Assembly: GCF_902635505.1 (NCBI RefSeq)
Contig: NC_045427.1
Span: 258,871,922-258,935,921 of the forward strand
Length of the DNA stretch: 64,000 nt
Reading direction: 5' to 3'
From: Sarcophilus harrisii
Taxonomy: Eukaryota; Chordata; Mammalia; Dasyuromorphia; Dasyuridae
The notes under the pieces were generated by a model. That model made no database searches, had not been told where the DNA came from, and saw nothing but the letters and a program-made list of their open reading frames with translations. A program made the translations under genes and the position numbers. Shown here in pieces: positions 36,622 to 49,306 of this stretch; positions within the stretch are counted from its first letter, which is position 1, and every line of letters begins with the position of its first letter.

Positions 36622-37310
36622 ATGATATAAATAATAACAGCTGCTTTTATAGAGAGCTTTAGGATCTATAAAGCACTTTACATTTAATTACAAATAAAGA
36701 CTAGCATTTCTGCTGTGAGGGCTGCTTATCCATCTTTGGTGACACAACTCACCTGTGGCTCCAAGAAGCTGTAGTGTATGCAGTGGCTACACCCCGATAA
36801 ACTGTCCTAGTGGACAGGCTAAACCAGCTTGGGGTTTAACTATGGGTCTGAAACTCATGAGTAAGTTAGGAAGATGTCTACTCCAAGCAGTGGAATGGGT
36901 GAATAAGGACAATTTGTTCCATGACCATGAAGGCGGCTGAAGAAGGGCTTAGAGTTTGTGAGTCATTGCCTGTCATCTTGACTTTGTCTTTCCACTGGAC
37001 TGCAATGATTCTGGAAGAGAGATTGAGGCTGATGACTTTTTGCAACTCTGTCTCACTTAAATCCAATTCATCAGCAAATCAAGATGTCATTGATCTGCTT
37101 CAAAAAAAAATGAATAACAATTATATACATGTACTTCACATACATATTTATGACCTCATTTGTTCTTCACAACTATACTGAGAGATAAGTGCTATTATTA
37201 TCCTTATTTTATAGATGAGGAAACTGAGCAGATAAGCAAAAAGTGAAGTGTCTGAGATCAGATTCTAATTTAAGTCCTTATGACTCTAATTATAGTTCTT
37301 TTGATTGCCT
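36622..37310 (-). mobile_element. MIR-like element, reverse, split by an RTE-tailed SINE
   Basis: 36622-36700 (TATAAAGCACTTTACATTTA) and 37140-37310 (ACCTCATTTGTTCTTCACAA, TTTATAGATGAGGAAACTGA) are two parts of one reverse element, with the RTE-tailed SINE in between. Confidence 0.65.
36705..37135 (+). mobile_element. RTE-tailed SINE (RTESINE-like)
   Basis: Ends with the RTE/BovB 3' signature TGCAACTCTGTCTCACTTAA, AATCCAATTCATCAGCAAAT, GTCATTGATCTGCTTC and an A-rich tail. The body (CTGTGGCTCCAAGAAGC, GTTCCATGACCATGAAGGC) is shared with 59215-59575. Confidence 0.85.
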
Positions 37311-37319
37311 ATTGATAGG

Positions 37320-37465
37320 TAGACTTATCTATAATATACACATTCTATGTATGTGTAAATAATACATATATGTACATATGTGTATATATATGATGCACAT
37401 ATACACACACAAATAATATATTATATGCATATACATAATATACATATATATTTATATTGCCACAA
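37320..37465. repeat. TA/CA-rich low-complexity stretch
   Basis: Repeated ATATAC, CACATA and TATATG words with no unit conserved throughout. Confidence 0.85.
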
Positions 37466-37609
37466 TATACTCAAACATATTAAGTGAGGGGAAATTAGCT
37501 ACTGAGGACTAAAGTAATATAGGAAGCAGAATCTACCTGCCATCATATCTTCCCTGTAGAATCTCCAAAGAAGGTGGTTATACCTGTTTGGGTTCACTAA
37601 GTGAAGAAC

Positions 37610-37805
37610 CATTTAGAATCCTAGGATAGCCGATTTGGGGATGGATGGGAGCTTAGAGTAATCTTCTGTTAATCAGAATCAATTAAAGGATTTACTCCCT
37701 CATTTTACAGTTGGGGAAACTGAGACCCAGGTATATTAAATGATTTGCCCAAAGTGACAAGGTAAACATCAGAGGTGTCAGGTCTGAATTTAATTCCTAT
37801 GACTT
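37610..37805 (-). mobile_element. MIR-like element, reverse
   Basis: CATTTTACAGTTGGGGAAAC, TGATTTGCCCAAAGTGACA, CAGGTCTGAATTTAATTCC. Confidence 0.68.
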
Positions 37806-38371
37806 TAAAAAAACATACTCTTTCCTTTGTAGGGCTGAAAGGAAAATTAAAGATCTTGGCCAAGCCATCCACCATAGTGTTGACCCATCAGTGCTTGAAA
37901 AGATCTATTTAAGGTCATTTGGGAAATACAATTTCAAATGGGCATTAATGGAAAGAGAGAATACTACCTCTGAATCTCTGAAGTATGTAACTTGGTTCTA
38001 ACTATGCCTCTGAGCATTATTATAGGCAATCAGAGGGCCGTTTAAGATTATAGTAGAATGAAGCAAGGGTGAAAAAAAATGAAGGCAGATGAAGAAGACA
38101 AAAGGATTCATTATTCACTCTGTAGCCTAATCCTTGTCTCCAAAGAGAAAATTGAACTCATAATTTTAAATTATTATGTTTTGCTTCTAAAACCACAGGG
38201 ATAAAGTATAGCTCTTAGTAGTAATGCTGCCAAACTTATAAATGGAGGAACTTCAATATGTATATTTCTAAAAAAGCAGACCCAGTTTTCTTAGATCTTT
38301 TCTGTAAAGCTGAATGGTGTTTTTTCAATAGATGATGTCTTTAGAATCACAACTGACTGAAAGGTATAAAG

Positions 38372-38624
38372 GATTTAGTTGTTATTCAGCTGTTTTAGCC
38401 ATATCTGACTCTTTATGACCCTCTTTGGAGTTTTATTGGCACAAATATTGGAGGGATATGCTGTTGTTTCCTTCTCCAATTCATTTTATAAATGAGGAAA
38501 CTGAGGAAAAGAGAGGTAAGTGACTTTCCCTGAGTCAGCTAATAAGTTTCTGAGGTTAAATTTGAACTCAGGTCTTCCTAATTTCAGGCCTGGTACTCTC
38601 TCTGCTGTGCCACCTAGTTGCCCA
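38372..38624 (-). mobile_element. Marsupial SINE, reverse, nearly full length
   Basis: AGCCATATCTGACTCTTTAT, TTTATAAATGAGGAAACTGA, TTTGAACTCAGGTCTTCCTA, head GTGCCACCTAGTTGCCC. Confidence 0.93.
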
Positions 38625-39785
38625 TAAAATTCTCTAGATGCTCTAGATTTGACGATTTGTACTGATCAACTTCAGTGTCCTAGTTTCTGATCAATTTTGG
38701 TACAGGTAGCTTCCACATCAGTAGTTTCAATAAAATTGCAGATTAGAATGAAAACAAATAAAGAAAAAATATTTTAGACATGCTCTATTGCTATGACATG
38801 AAATACCTGTCTCTGAAGAATTAAAATTGAATGTCATCCAAAGGGCAACAGAAAGGCACAGGGCATGTGTCAGCAGACTACAAAATATGATAGAGAAGAA
38901 TTGTATGTAAAGGATTTCGCTAAACATGTCTGAGCAGAAAAGAGAAAAAGAACATGGCGGGGAAAGGGAGGAGGGAGTTGGCCATGTAGTAACTATGAGG
39001 AATAACCATTTGGCAACTTTGTGTGCTAGTAATATTCTTGAAATGTCAGCAAACCTAGGAGAGGGTCACATTATGATAGGGGTACCTCCAAAGCGCCCAT
39101 ATAAGATTTATGGAATGACAACAGAAGCATCAAATAGACAATGTGGATGGTATTGAAATGAGATTGCAGATCCACCAAACAAATATCTAAAGATTTGGAA
39201 CTACCCAGTCTGAATATGACAATTCATTCCTGTAGGTCTTTGTAATATCTCAGTCAGAGCTTCCCTTTTCTAAGAGAAATTTCCTCTGTTTATGAACTGG
39301 CCCTTTGAGAAAATTTTCCTAATGAGTTTCAACATAGGGGACATAATTGGTGCTCCCTTGTGATTAGAGTAAAAAGCCTAGAATAGACTTGTTTTCTAAT
39401 CAAACTACTCAGCAAATGTTTGAGCTTTGCCATTTATGTATATATGTATACATACATATTTAGGGCATTTATATTTATATTTAAATGTGGTGTTTATGAT
39501 GTAAGATTGAAGTGAATCGATTTGATTCAGATGTAATATAATTTCCCGTGCTCTTAGGAACTTGCACTAAATTATGTAATATATAAAGCAAATTTTCAGG
39601 TATGATGTAGAATTTTTTATCTTGTCTGTCCAGGGAAATGCCATTTAATTTCATTCAAACAACACACTCATGAGGCACCCAAGTACTAGACATAAATTTA
39701 TTCTGCTTTGTTTTTTCTACCTACTTCTTAAATTGTAGTCTTAAAGGCATTTGCCTAGGACACCAAGAGCTTATGACACTGTTCA
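38625..39785. other. Intergenic stretch, nothing recognised
   Basis: No gene or repeat family recognised. A 76-codon frame (38926-39156) has no domain similarity that I know. Confidence 0.5.
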
Positions 39786-39787
39786 TA

Positions 39788-40010
39788 ACAGGTGGTGCAG
39801 TGGGTAAGAATTATTGATGTGAAGTCAAGAAGACCAGAATTCAAATTCATCTCAGAAATTTGCTATGAGACCCTGGACAAATCAAGCCTCAGTTTCTTCC
39901 TTTGTAAAATGGGCACAGTAAGAGGCCATATCTCACAGGGTTGTTTCAAGGACAAAATGAGATAACTGCACTGTTGTTATTGTTGCTATCATTCAGTGAG
40001 AATGCTTCAG
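39788..40010 (+). mobile_element. MIR-like SINE
   Basis: GGTGGTGCAGTGGGTAAG, GAGACCCTGGACAAATC, CTCAGTTTCTTCCTTTGTAA, CACAGGGTTGTTTCAAGGAC. Confidence 0.75.
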
Positions 40011-40091
40011 AGGCAAGGCTTAAACTCAGTCAGGTTTCTGATTCTAAAACCAATTCTTTGTCTTTTACACCTTGCTGCCTCTACAAAAAGA

Positions 40092-40355
40092 TTGTTGTTG
40101 GTCATTTGTTTTCAGTTGTGTCTGACTTCATGATTCCATTTGGAATTTTAGTAAAAATAATGAGCAACAAAATAATGAGTCTTTTTTTTTCTCTAGCTCA
40201 TTTCACAGAAGAGGAAACCGAGGCAAAAAAGAGTTAAATTACTTTTTCAGTATTACACAACTAGTAAGTGCCTGAGGCCAGATTTTAACTCAGAAAGATG
40301 AGTCTTCTTGATTCTGAGTGGTTGTCCTCTATGCACCATATCCCCAAGCTACCCA
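40092..40355 (-). mobile_element. Marsupial SINE, reverse
   Basis: TTGTTGTTGGTCATTTG, CATTTCACAGAAGAGGAAAC, CTAGTAAGTGCCTGAGGCCA, head CCCCAAGCTACCC. Confidence 0.88.
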
Positions 40356-40705
40356 GAAAGCATTTACTGGGCCTGAAATGATTTACAAAGTTCCAGTAGT
40401 CTCTAGTGAGGTAAAGCTCTTTTTTTCAGTCATGTTGTTAATAAATTAACAACTCTATTCAACTTTTCTTTTGGAGACTTAAAATGTATACCTGCAAAAA
40501 AAATTGGAAATTAGCACTCCATACTCTCCCAGTGAAGCCACCTTTCACAAGAATGATATTGCCACCAGGGAAGAGCAACAACTTAAAAATTAAAATAATT
40601 TCAATCCATCAACAAGTTGTATTCAACCTCTACAAAATACTTGGGGAATGGGAAAACATTAGTAATATTAAATTATTTAAATCTTAGTAGGCTAATTTAT
40701 TGTGT

Positions 40706-40850
40706 AGTCAGCCAGTAAGCATTTATTATGGACATATTATTTTTCAGGCACTGTGATAAGTATTGGGGATACTTAAAAAAAAACAAGGAAAAGACAGTCC
40801 CTACCCTTGAAGAACTCTTCAGAGAAAGATTTTATATATATTATAATAAA
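40706..40850 (-). mobile_element. L2 fragment, reverse
   Basis: AAGCATTTATTATGGACATA, CAGGCACTGTGATAAGTATT, AAGACAGTCCCTACCCTTGA. Confidence 0.75.
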
Positions 40851-42270
40851 ATGTATAAATATCTATAAATTATTTTTATATATATGAATTATAAAATAAG
40901 ATTATATCTATATATATCTTCCACTCCATGGTGGATCCTTGACCTATTCAGGACTTCCTTGTTCAGGTTCAAACAAATGTCATTGAAATCATACATCTTT
41001 GAAGAGAAACAAATAACCTAGTGGTATAAATAGATGTGTGCTGTAAACAGGAAATAATTCTGAAAATTGGAGATGAAAATCACTGTCTTAGAGTTTCACC
41101 AATGGGTCATTTTTTAAGTCATCCTGAAAAGAAAGCATGAATAGATAGACTACTTTAGCCCTTAACTTTATAGCTTTCAAATCAACTTACTTACAGAAAC
41201 TGATGCAGATATCATAGGACTTTCCACACTCTTTTCCCATTAAACTGAGCATTGTCTATTGAGTTCATTTCCTACAAGATTGCACAGAATGCATCAATGA
41301 GTCCGGCAGAGGCCATTCCTTATGTGGAAGAGGGTAAGGGGCCTGCTTCTAGGATAATCATGATGGTGTACAATGGAAGTGCTTTGTAGCACTTTGTAGT
41401 AAATGGTTCTGGTCTGGTTCCTATTTGCTAATCATTTAACAAATGGCAGTCTCTTTGATAGACTACAGTTTTGGAACTGAAATGGATGTACCTTCAAAAG
41501 AGTTTAGTTTAAACCACAGTTTGGTTGGATCTCTCTCTGGGTTTGGTAACTTCAAAGATCGTGTCTGGTAAAAGACACTGTTATAAGGGGAGAGGCCCTA
41601 GACCCTTTTTCTCTGAGACTGGACCTGTGGTTTATGATATTGGTTCCTTGATTGCCTCAGCTTTTGTTCTTTTGTTTTAGGTAAAAGAGATTAATAGGGA
41701 AGTTCTCACTTTGGGAATTTCAAAAGATTTGGAGAGAAAACCTCTGGGAGTCTGGGAGTTAGGAATGTAATATAGAATTAGAGTCCACATCAGGCTTTGC
41801 AGCTAGCCTAGAATCAATTTCCCAAGAATTAAGGAGGGAATATAAGTAGCTGATATCATCCAGCTGTGATACCACATTTGGATGTGAATGTAATGACAGC
41901 AATGCTAGTAGAAACTATGATAAGGCTCAGTTTTCTTTTCCTAGAGATCAAGATGAGTACATGCCTTCAAAGTGTTGGGAAGAGGGAAATGTTTATATAT
42001 TTGCTCTCACTGTTTTCAAAAATAAATATTCCTTTGAAAAAGCTAATTGATATTAATTGGCTAAATAGAACTGAGATGCTACTGATGAAAAATAGTAGAG
42101 AAAGTATAGCCAGTAGGTGCTCAAGCCAATGGCATTAGAAAGGAAATATTCTAACTCTTCTGGGGTCCTCTAGAACTTTTCAGGTTTGGGGTAGCAACCT
42201 GATTCTGGGATAGCAAGCTCAGAGAATACTTGCCAAACCAATGTCCTGAACAACAAAAATTCTAAGCACA
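40850..42270. other. Intergenic stretch, nothing recognised
   Basis: AT-rich at its left end (40830-40920), then single-copy-looking sequence with no gene or repeat that I can name. Confidence 0.5.
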
Positions 42271-42272
42271 TA

Positions 42273-42538
42273 AAAAGGCACCTAATTGGCTCAGTGGATA
42301 GAGTGCTGGGCCTGGAGTCAGGAAAATCGGAATTCAAATATGTCTTCAGACACTAGCTATGTGACTATGGGCAAGTCACTTAACGTGTTTGCCTTAATGC
42401 ACAGGAGATGGAAATGGCAAACTACTCCAGTATCTTTGCAAAAACCAAACATCTCTCCCCTTTCTAATCCCCCACCAAAAAAACCCCATCTTAAACCCAC
42501 ATGGTATCACAAAGAATTGAACAGGACTAAATAACAAT
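42273..42538 (+). mobile_element. Marsupial SINE, nearly full length
   Basis: TTGGCTCAGTGGATAGAGTG, GTGACTATGGGCAAGTCACT, GGAAATGGCAAACTACTCCA, GAATTGAACAGGACTAAATA. A C/A-rich stretch (42450-42500) interrupts the 3' domain. Confidence 0.93.
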
Positions 42539-42599
42539 AAAGCACATAACAAATGTTATTGGCTGGATTGTTCATTGTAAATCAGGGACATTATAGCTC

Positions 42600-42832
42600 A
42601 ATAATTATAGCTCAAATTTATAAGATTTTCATGATGCTTCAAATACATGATTTCATTTGATCTTAACAATGACAGTGTGAAGAAGGTGTTATTATTGTCT
42701 CCATTTTACAGATGAAGACCCTGATGCTCAGAAAGATTAAATCATTCTCCCAGGGTCAAATAAATAAATATTTGAGACAGAAGTTAAACAAATCCTTCCT
42801 GATTCCAAGTCTAGCACACTGCCTCTGTACCT
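42600..42832 (-). mobile_element. MIR-like element, reverse
   Basis: GATTTCATTTGATCTTAACA, CCATTTTACAGATGAAGACC, TCTCCCAGGGTCAAATAAAT. Confidence 0.7.
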
Positions 42833-44190
42833 TTTGCTAATCTGAATATATGTTCTTTTTAGACTAGCCAATCTTCATGTACTTTGAACATTCTGTAGTT
42901 AACAGGTGGTAAATAAAAAAGTTGGGTATTTTAGTAGGTCATTGTTGAGAAATTAGAAAATTTGAAAAGTAGTCATTACAAACCAAAACCGAAAACTAGA
43001 GTTTACCACAAGAATCGATTGAGATGCATCTTTTTTTCTGTGACTACAAGGAACCATTGACTTAAACAATTGGTTAAGGTGCTGCTTTCAGGTGCCCATT
43101 CACACAGCCCCCAGAATAAATTTTGTGAGCTCAAAGCAAAGAAATTAAAGAAGAGATATGAAGAAAATCAAGAGATTGAGGAGACTGGCGTAGTCTTCTC
43201 TCTCACTCTCTCCTGTTTTAAACAAAGCAGGGGGGAAAGCAAAACAGTTATAAAATGAAAGAAGAGGAGAGATTGACTTTTTATGCTTACAAGGTTCTAT
43301 TTTTTGTTGTTTTTCTTGCTTTGCTTGTCTTTACATTGTTTATCTTGATTATGTTTTATAAACTAATAAGCATTTTTCTTTTCATTTTATAATTTTTCCT
43401 TTTTAGTTAACAAGTCTTTATTTCCTCTTCCTTCCAACCCTCTTCAACAAACATTTCTCTTATTCAGTTTATATACATGGATATGCAATGGATAGGCTAT
43501 TTTTGCTTTTTCTGTTTCTAAACTTGTCCCTATCTAAAAAGCTGTACCAGATGTGCTACTTAAGCAAGTGGTACTTTGAGCCACTTATTGCCAGCAAACA
43601 GAGAAATAGTGCCTAGAGGAAAGGCTGGCCAATCGTTCTGGACATGCCCAAAACTCCCCAGCAGTGGTCTGGCACTAGAGGAATCTGAAAAGGGTGGATG
43701 AGGTGGGTTGTAACCTGGAAGGCTCTTAGAATTAAGCACAATGGGAGAGTAGTTTCCAAGTATGAAATTTATTTCATGGTCCTAGACTATCACCACCACC
43801 CCACTTCCCTCTCTATTTCCTTTCCCAGGCACTGACACAAGCCCATTTTGGAGGGAAGGAGGAAAAGGGAGGCAGTGAAGGAAAAAAAGAGTTCTTGTTT
43901 TTTTATTACTTAGCTTTGCTGTACAGATAGAGAACAGAGACTTTTAACTTCTCTGCTGTTTTTTCCCTCTTTTATTTTTTATTACATTAATACGTATTTA
44001 TGGAATAAAATAAGCATTTTCATATTATTATATAATAAAAAAGATTGTATATGAAGCTGCAAATTTACTATGCATAACTTGCTATTCTTTTCAAATATAC
44101 AGCAAAATTATAATGTAAATTTCTTTTTTTCTCCTTTTTTTTCTACCCTCCCTTCACTCTGTACTAGAGATAGCTACCTTTAGACACAAA
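42833..44190. other. Intergenic, partly A/T-rich
   Basis: No gene seen. The part 43975-44190 (for example AGCATTTTCATATTATTATA, GAAGCTGCAAATTTACTATG) feels like an old interspersed repeat, but I cannot name its family. Confidence 0.4.
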
Positions 44191-44195
44191 TGGGC

Positions 44196-44203
44196 ACACA
44201 CAC

Positions 44204-44234
<31 letters not shown>

Positions 44235-44240
44235 CAGATG
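44196..44240. repeat. (CA)n/(TA)n microsatellite
   Basis: Short CA run followed by a TA run. Confidence 0.9.
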
Positions 44241-44394
44241 CACACACATATATAATTATTCTATACATCTATTTATCAATTTTTTCTCTGATAGTGTCAA
44301 TGTCACTAAAAAAAAAGGTGGGGACAAGGTTTCTAAGGATACAAAACAGGAGAAAAGGAACAAAGTTTTTGTCAGAGTCCCAGCAAAAGAATCC

Positions 44395-45840
44395 TTAAAG
44401 GATCATAGATGTAGATCTGGAAGGGAACTTTCTTTTTTTTATTATTATTATAGCTTTTTATTTATAAGATATATGTATGGGTAATTTTTCAGCATTGACA
44501 ATTGCAAAACCTTTTGTTTCATTTTTCCCCACTTTCCTCCCACCCTCTCCCCTAGATGGCAGGTTGACCAATACATGTTAAACATGTTAAAACATAAGTT
44601 AAATAAAATATATGTATACATGTCCAAACCATTATTTTGCTGTATAAAAAGAATTGGACTTTGAAATAGTATACAGTTAGCCTGTGAAGGAAATCAAAAA
44701 TGCAGACGGACAAAAATAGAGGGATTGGGAATTCTATGTAGTAGTTCATAGTCATCTCCCAGACTTCTTTCCCAGAGTGTAGCTGGTTCAATTCATTACT
44801 GCTCTATTGCAGCTGATTAGGTTCATCTCATTGTTGAAGAGACCCACATCTATCAGAATTGATCATCATATAGTATTGTTGTTGAAATAAATAATGATCT
44901 TCTGGTCCTGCTCATTTCACTCAGCATCAGTTCATGTCAGTCTCTCCAGGCCTTTCTGAAATCATCCTGCTGGTCATTTCTTACAGAACAATAATATTCC
45001 ATAACATTCATGTACCACAATTTATTCAGCCATTCTCCAATTGATGGGCATCCACTCTGTTTCCAGTTTCTGGCCACTACAAAGAGACCTGCCATAAACA
45101 TTCTTGCACATACAGGTCCCTTTCCCTTCTTTATGATCTCTTTGGGATATAAGCCCAGTAATAACACTGCTGGATCAAAGAGTATGCACAGTCTGATAAC
45201 TTTTTGAGCATAGTTCCAAATTGCTCTCCAGAATGGCTGGATGTATTCACAATTCCACCAACAATGTACCAGCGTCTCAGTTTTCCCACATCCCTCCAAC
45301 ATTCCGCATTATTTTTCCCTGTCATTCTAGCCAATCTGACAGGTGTGTAGTGGTATCTCAGAATTGTCTTGATTTAATCAGAGTTCTCTGATTAATAATG
45401 AGTTGGAGCATCTTTTCATATGTATAGAAATAGTTTAAATTTCTTTGTCTGAGAATTGTCTGTTCATATGCTTTGACCATTTATCAATTGGAGAATGGCT
45501 TGATTTCTTATAAATTAGAGTCAATTCTCTCTATATTTTAGAAATGAGGCCTTTATCAGAACCTTTGACTGTAAAAATGTTTTCCCAATTTATTTCTTCC
45601 CTTCTAATCTTGTCTGCATTAGTTTTGTTTGTACAAAAACTTTTCAATTTGATATAATCAGAATTTTCTATTTTGTGATCAGTAATGATCTCTAGTTCTT
45701 CTTTGGTCATAAATTCTGGAAGAGAACTTTCTAGTGAAGCCTCTCATTTTACAGATTTGCCCAGGAACATACAGATAGTATCTATTTGACACTTCATATA
45801 TGGTTTGAATCCTAACTCCTGATCTATTATACCAGTTGCT
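44395..45840 (-). mobile_element. MIR-like element, reverse, split by the L1 at 44434-45714
   Basis: Left piece GATCATAGATGTAGATCTGG, right piece CTCATTTTACAGATTTGCC and GGTTTGAATCCTAACTCC. Removing the L1 and one target duplication restores the order. Confidence 0.68.
44434..45714 (-). mobile_element. L1 3' fragment (1.28 kb), 5'-truncated
   Basis: T-rich tail at 44434, then 3' UTR, then minus-strand ORF2 C-terminus (44937-45302 carries HCWWNCEYIQPFW and FDPAVLLLGLYPKE). Target duplications TCTGGAAGGGAACTTTCT (44416-44433) and TCTGGAAGAGAACTTTCT (45715-45732), 17 of 18. It interrupts an older MIR-like element. Confidence 0.95.
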
Positions 45841-45844
45841 GCTC

Positions 45845-47040
45845 CTTTGGGCTGTGGCAGTAGAAGTGGGCAGGAGAATGTGATTTTAATCAGTTTTCTC
45901 TTTGAAGACACCCTAAGTAGTTTCCTCAAATCATGGTTTTTGATTACAAATGGTTAGGAGAAATACTCTCAAGTCTCTCAAAACCATTTTCATGGTAGGT
46001 CAGCTAATGCCTTTTGCCTCATACAGCTTTTGAGAGTGGAAAGATTTCTATCTCTGAAAAATGCCAGGTAAACTTAACAGATGGCTATGTAAATGCAGTA
46101 TTTAGACTAAATGCTTTGTTTTCATTGCCTGGGACAGAGGAGGGAGAATGGTTAAACTATTTTGGCTGTGTTAATGTAGCTGAAAAACACTGTAGTGATG
46201 GATGTAACAAAGGACTGAAATGAATTCTTTAGATGTTTTAATAATCACAAGGTGTTATTTTCCTGATGCCTTCTCTTTTGAAACCTTGAAATTATTTAGA
46301 AGTTGAAGTAGAGATAGTTTCTAGAACAAGGGTTTCTGATCTGGGTACTGTTTCCTATGGATTGTATCCTTAGAGATATAATTCTATCCCATTATTTCTT
46401 TCCTATTCTCAATATTTATATCCACAATCAAAATGTCTGTGATTTCATCACTGTAATCAGTCTCTATACTAATGCCTATATTACAATTCTTTGGTGTTAA
46501 ACAGATGATTGCATTTTGTTCTGGGTAAATAAAAGTTAGTCTGAGTAGAATTTAGAAAAATTAATGCCCCTTTGAAACTTAGAATGGCACAAAAAACACT
46601 AGAAACTCTAGGATAGCTCCATAAAAAAAACCAGGATTATTATATGTAAATAAATTGGAAGTCTGCCAGCAATCAAATTAGAAATGCTCCAGGATCACCA
46701 GAAGCCTAAAGTTATCTGCAGGAAGGAGATGGGAGAGAAGTCCTAGAATACTTGGATGAGAAAGTCTCAGGGAGGTAAGAAGTCCTCAGTACTCTGACTA
46801 TGGAGATGATGATGGGAACTGCTAGTGCTATGTCCTGTATACCTTTGGTTTAGGGATGGAATAATCTCATCATCCATGATGAACAATCCAATCTGAAATA
46901 GTTCAGGATCCTGAAGACCAAAGCACTCTGAACTCATATGAAATCTTCTAGTCTTCTGGGCACAAATACACCAGAGTAGGTACAAATCAGTGGCAGAAGC
47001 CCAGGTAGTTGAGTAAAGAGCCAAATAGGGCATAATTCTA
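45845..47040. other. Intergenic stretch, nothing recognised
   Basis: No gene or repeat family recognised. Confidence 0.5.
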
Positions 47041-47070
47041 ATGCACACACACACACACACACACACACAC
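47041..47070. repeat. (AC)n microsatellite
   Basis: About 15 AC units just upstream of the old L1 fragment. Confidence 0.95.
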
Positions 47071-47084
47071 TCCTTGCAAAGCTG

Positions 47085-47830
47085 GCAAAAAGGTAGTTAC
47101 AATGGTGAGAGGGTTATGAGAGGATAAACACAGTACTGCAATGTTGGTTGAGTTGTGAATTACCAGACATTCTGGAAGGCATTTTAGAACTATTTTCCCA
47201 AAATCACTAACTATGTATACTCTTTGACTCAGTGATGTCATTTCTACTCATATTTCCCAAAAAGATCAATGAGAGAGGGAGAGGCTCCATCCATACCAAA
47301 ATTTAGCAGCAGTTTTTGTTGTAGAAATAAGTCCCAAACTAAGGGTTTGGGGAAACAGCTGAAAAGATGGTGTATGAATATGAGTGAATAATACTGCACC
47401 ATAAAAATGAGTATAAGGATGGATTCAGAGAAAGTTGCATATAAGCAAATGCAGAGATGAGTAAGCAGAACCAGGAGAACAGCTTATATAATGACTATAA
47501 CATTATAAAGAAAACAATTTTCAAAAATGTAGTAACTATCATTGCAATGACTACCTATATCTCTATAAGACTGATGCACGTTACCACATCCTGACAGAAA
47601 AGTGATAGACTATAGGCACAGAAACCATTTTGGGAAATGATTTACTGTGTACATTTGTTTTGATTGACTATGCTTATTTGTTAGAACATATAAGTTTCTT
47701 TTTTTCAATTTGAGGGGAGAGGGTTAGGGGAAAGAGGAACTAGTGATTTTCCCCCAAAAAAAATTAAGAAAAGAGAATTATTTAGCTATTTGTTTTTTAA
47801 ATATTATTTCACTATTTAAAAAATAAAGTA
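47085..47830 (+). mobile_element. Old diverged L1 3' end
   Basis: Shows the ORF2 C-terminal order (TTGGTTGAGTTGTGAATTACC, TATACTCTTTGACTCAGTGA, AATATGAGTGAATAATACTG) followed by an L1-like 3' UTR with AACCAGGAGAACA. More diverged than the other L1 copies, with no long open frame. Confidence 0.7.
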
Positions 47831-48374
47831 CCAAAAGAGCCTAAGGGAGCTCAGAAGGAGAGAGAAACAAGCAGGATAGCTTTGAAACTAACACAATGAA
47901 TATATTATATCCTTAAAATACACAAGCTGAATGTAATGGAGATTTTTAAAAACAAATTTCATATGAGATCCTCATTTTCTGTAATTTATATGTAGATGTT
48001 TGTCAAGTTCACAATAGTAAAAAATAAAATATTTTTGAAAATAGAAAATATCCATAAAGATTGAAAAAGTAGGCAAACTTTACCATCAAGGACCATGAAG
48101 ACAAAATGTTTAGATATCCTAAGTTCAAACATACTATATGGAAAAGTAGAAATACCACTGAAGAAAACGGAGATGACAATTTTGAGACTGGTGAATTGAT
48201 TCACAAGCTCTTCTTCAAAGGCATATCAAAGGCAGGGGGGGAAAATCAAATAAATATATGCCTTTTTACTACCAAAAGAAATCAACTGAGAGAACACTGC
48301 TGATTATTCATCTGTATATCCATTTTCCAATCTATCCCAATTATTCTTATGAATAGAGTCTATACATGTATTGT

Positions 48375-48585
48375 GGCAGGTGGTGGCACAGTCGATGGAG
48401 TACAGGCCCAGAGTTAGAAAGACCTGAGTTCAGACCACAGTTACTAAATGAGTGACCCTACACAAATTACTTAGCTCACTTGCCTCAGTTGTCTTATTTG
48501 TAAAACTAGCTGGAGAAGGAAATGACAAACCACTTCAATATCTTTGATAAGAAAATATCATCTTGAGGTCACAACAATTATTAAT
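48375..48585 (+). mobile_element. Marsupial SINE
   Basis: GGTGGTGGCACAGTCGATGG, AGAAAGACCTGAGTTCAGAC, GGAAATGACAAACCACTTCA. Confidence 0.87.
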
Positions 48586-48589
48586 TGCC

Positions 48590-49264
48590 AATAGGTGACT
48601 TTTCAGAGTTCTTAGTTTTAGTTGTAGAAAAATTTAAAAATGTAAATGTTTATTGCTTAGGAATTGTCTTCCCTCTATACAGGCATCTAAGTCCTGAAAT
48701 TTCTGGCTCAGGTCCTTCCCCTCTTTCTATCTGAGAAATTGTTATTTTGTGTCTCAATATACTGTGGTTTCCCCATAGCACTAGATAGGGCCTCCCTTAA
48801 GTAGATCTGAAAAAATAGAAAACATTTGAGAAAACAGAAAACAATTACTTATTGATTCCTCAGACCACTTTCTGTTTTCTTTTACCTGGAAACAGAATGA
48901 ATGGCATTCCAGGCAGTTCCCTCAGCAGCAGACTTCTAAATGCTCATCCATTTATTCTCCTCTCTTTATTTTCTCCGGTTTTTTGATCATAATGTTCTAG
49001 TTCTACTTTATATTTTCTCTCCTGTTAAATTAAAAACAACTTCTTTTGACTTAGCTATAAGCTGGAATGCCATCAATCCAGACTATTACCTACATTATAA
49101 ATTAAAACCTAGAAATACTATCATTGACAATGAATCATAGAAAGTAACTATATGTTTAAAAATCCAAGAATACCTATATGCTTTCTTGTTAAGAATAAGA
49201 TTCCATGGACTAAACAAGAAAAGTAAGATGCTTTATTACCAATCTTCTGTGGTTATTTGTTTTA

Positions 49265-49306
<42 letters not shown>

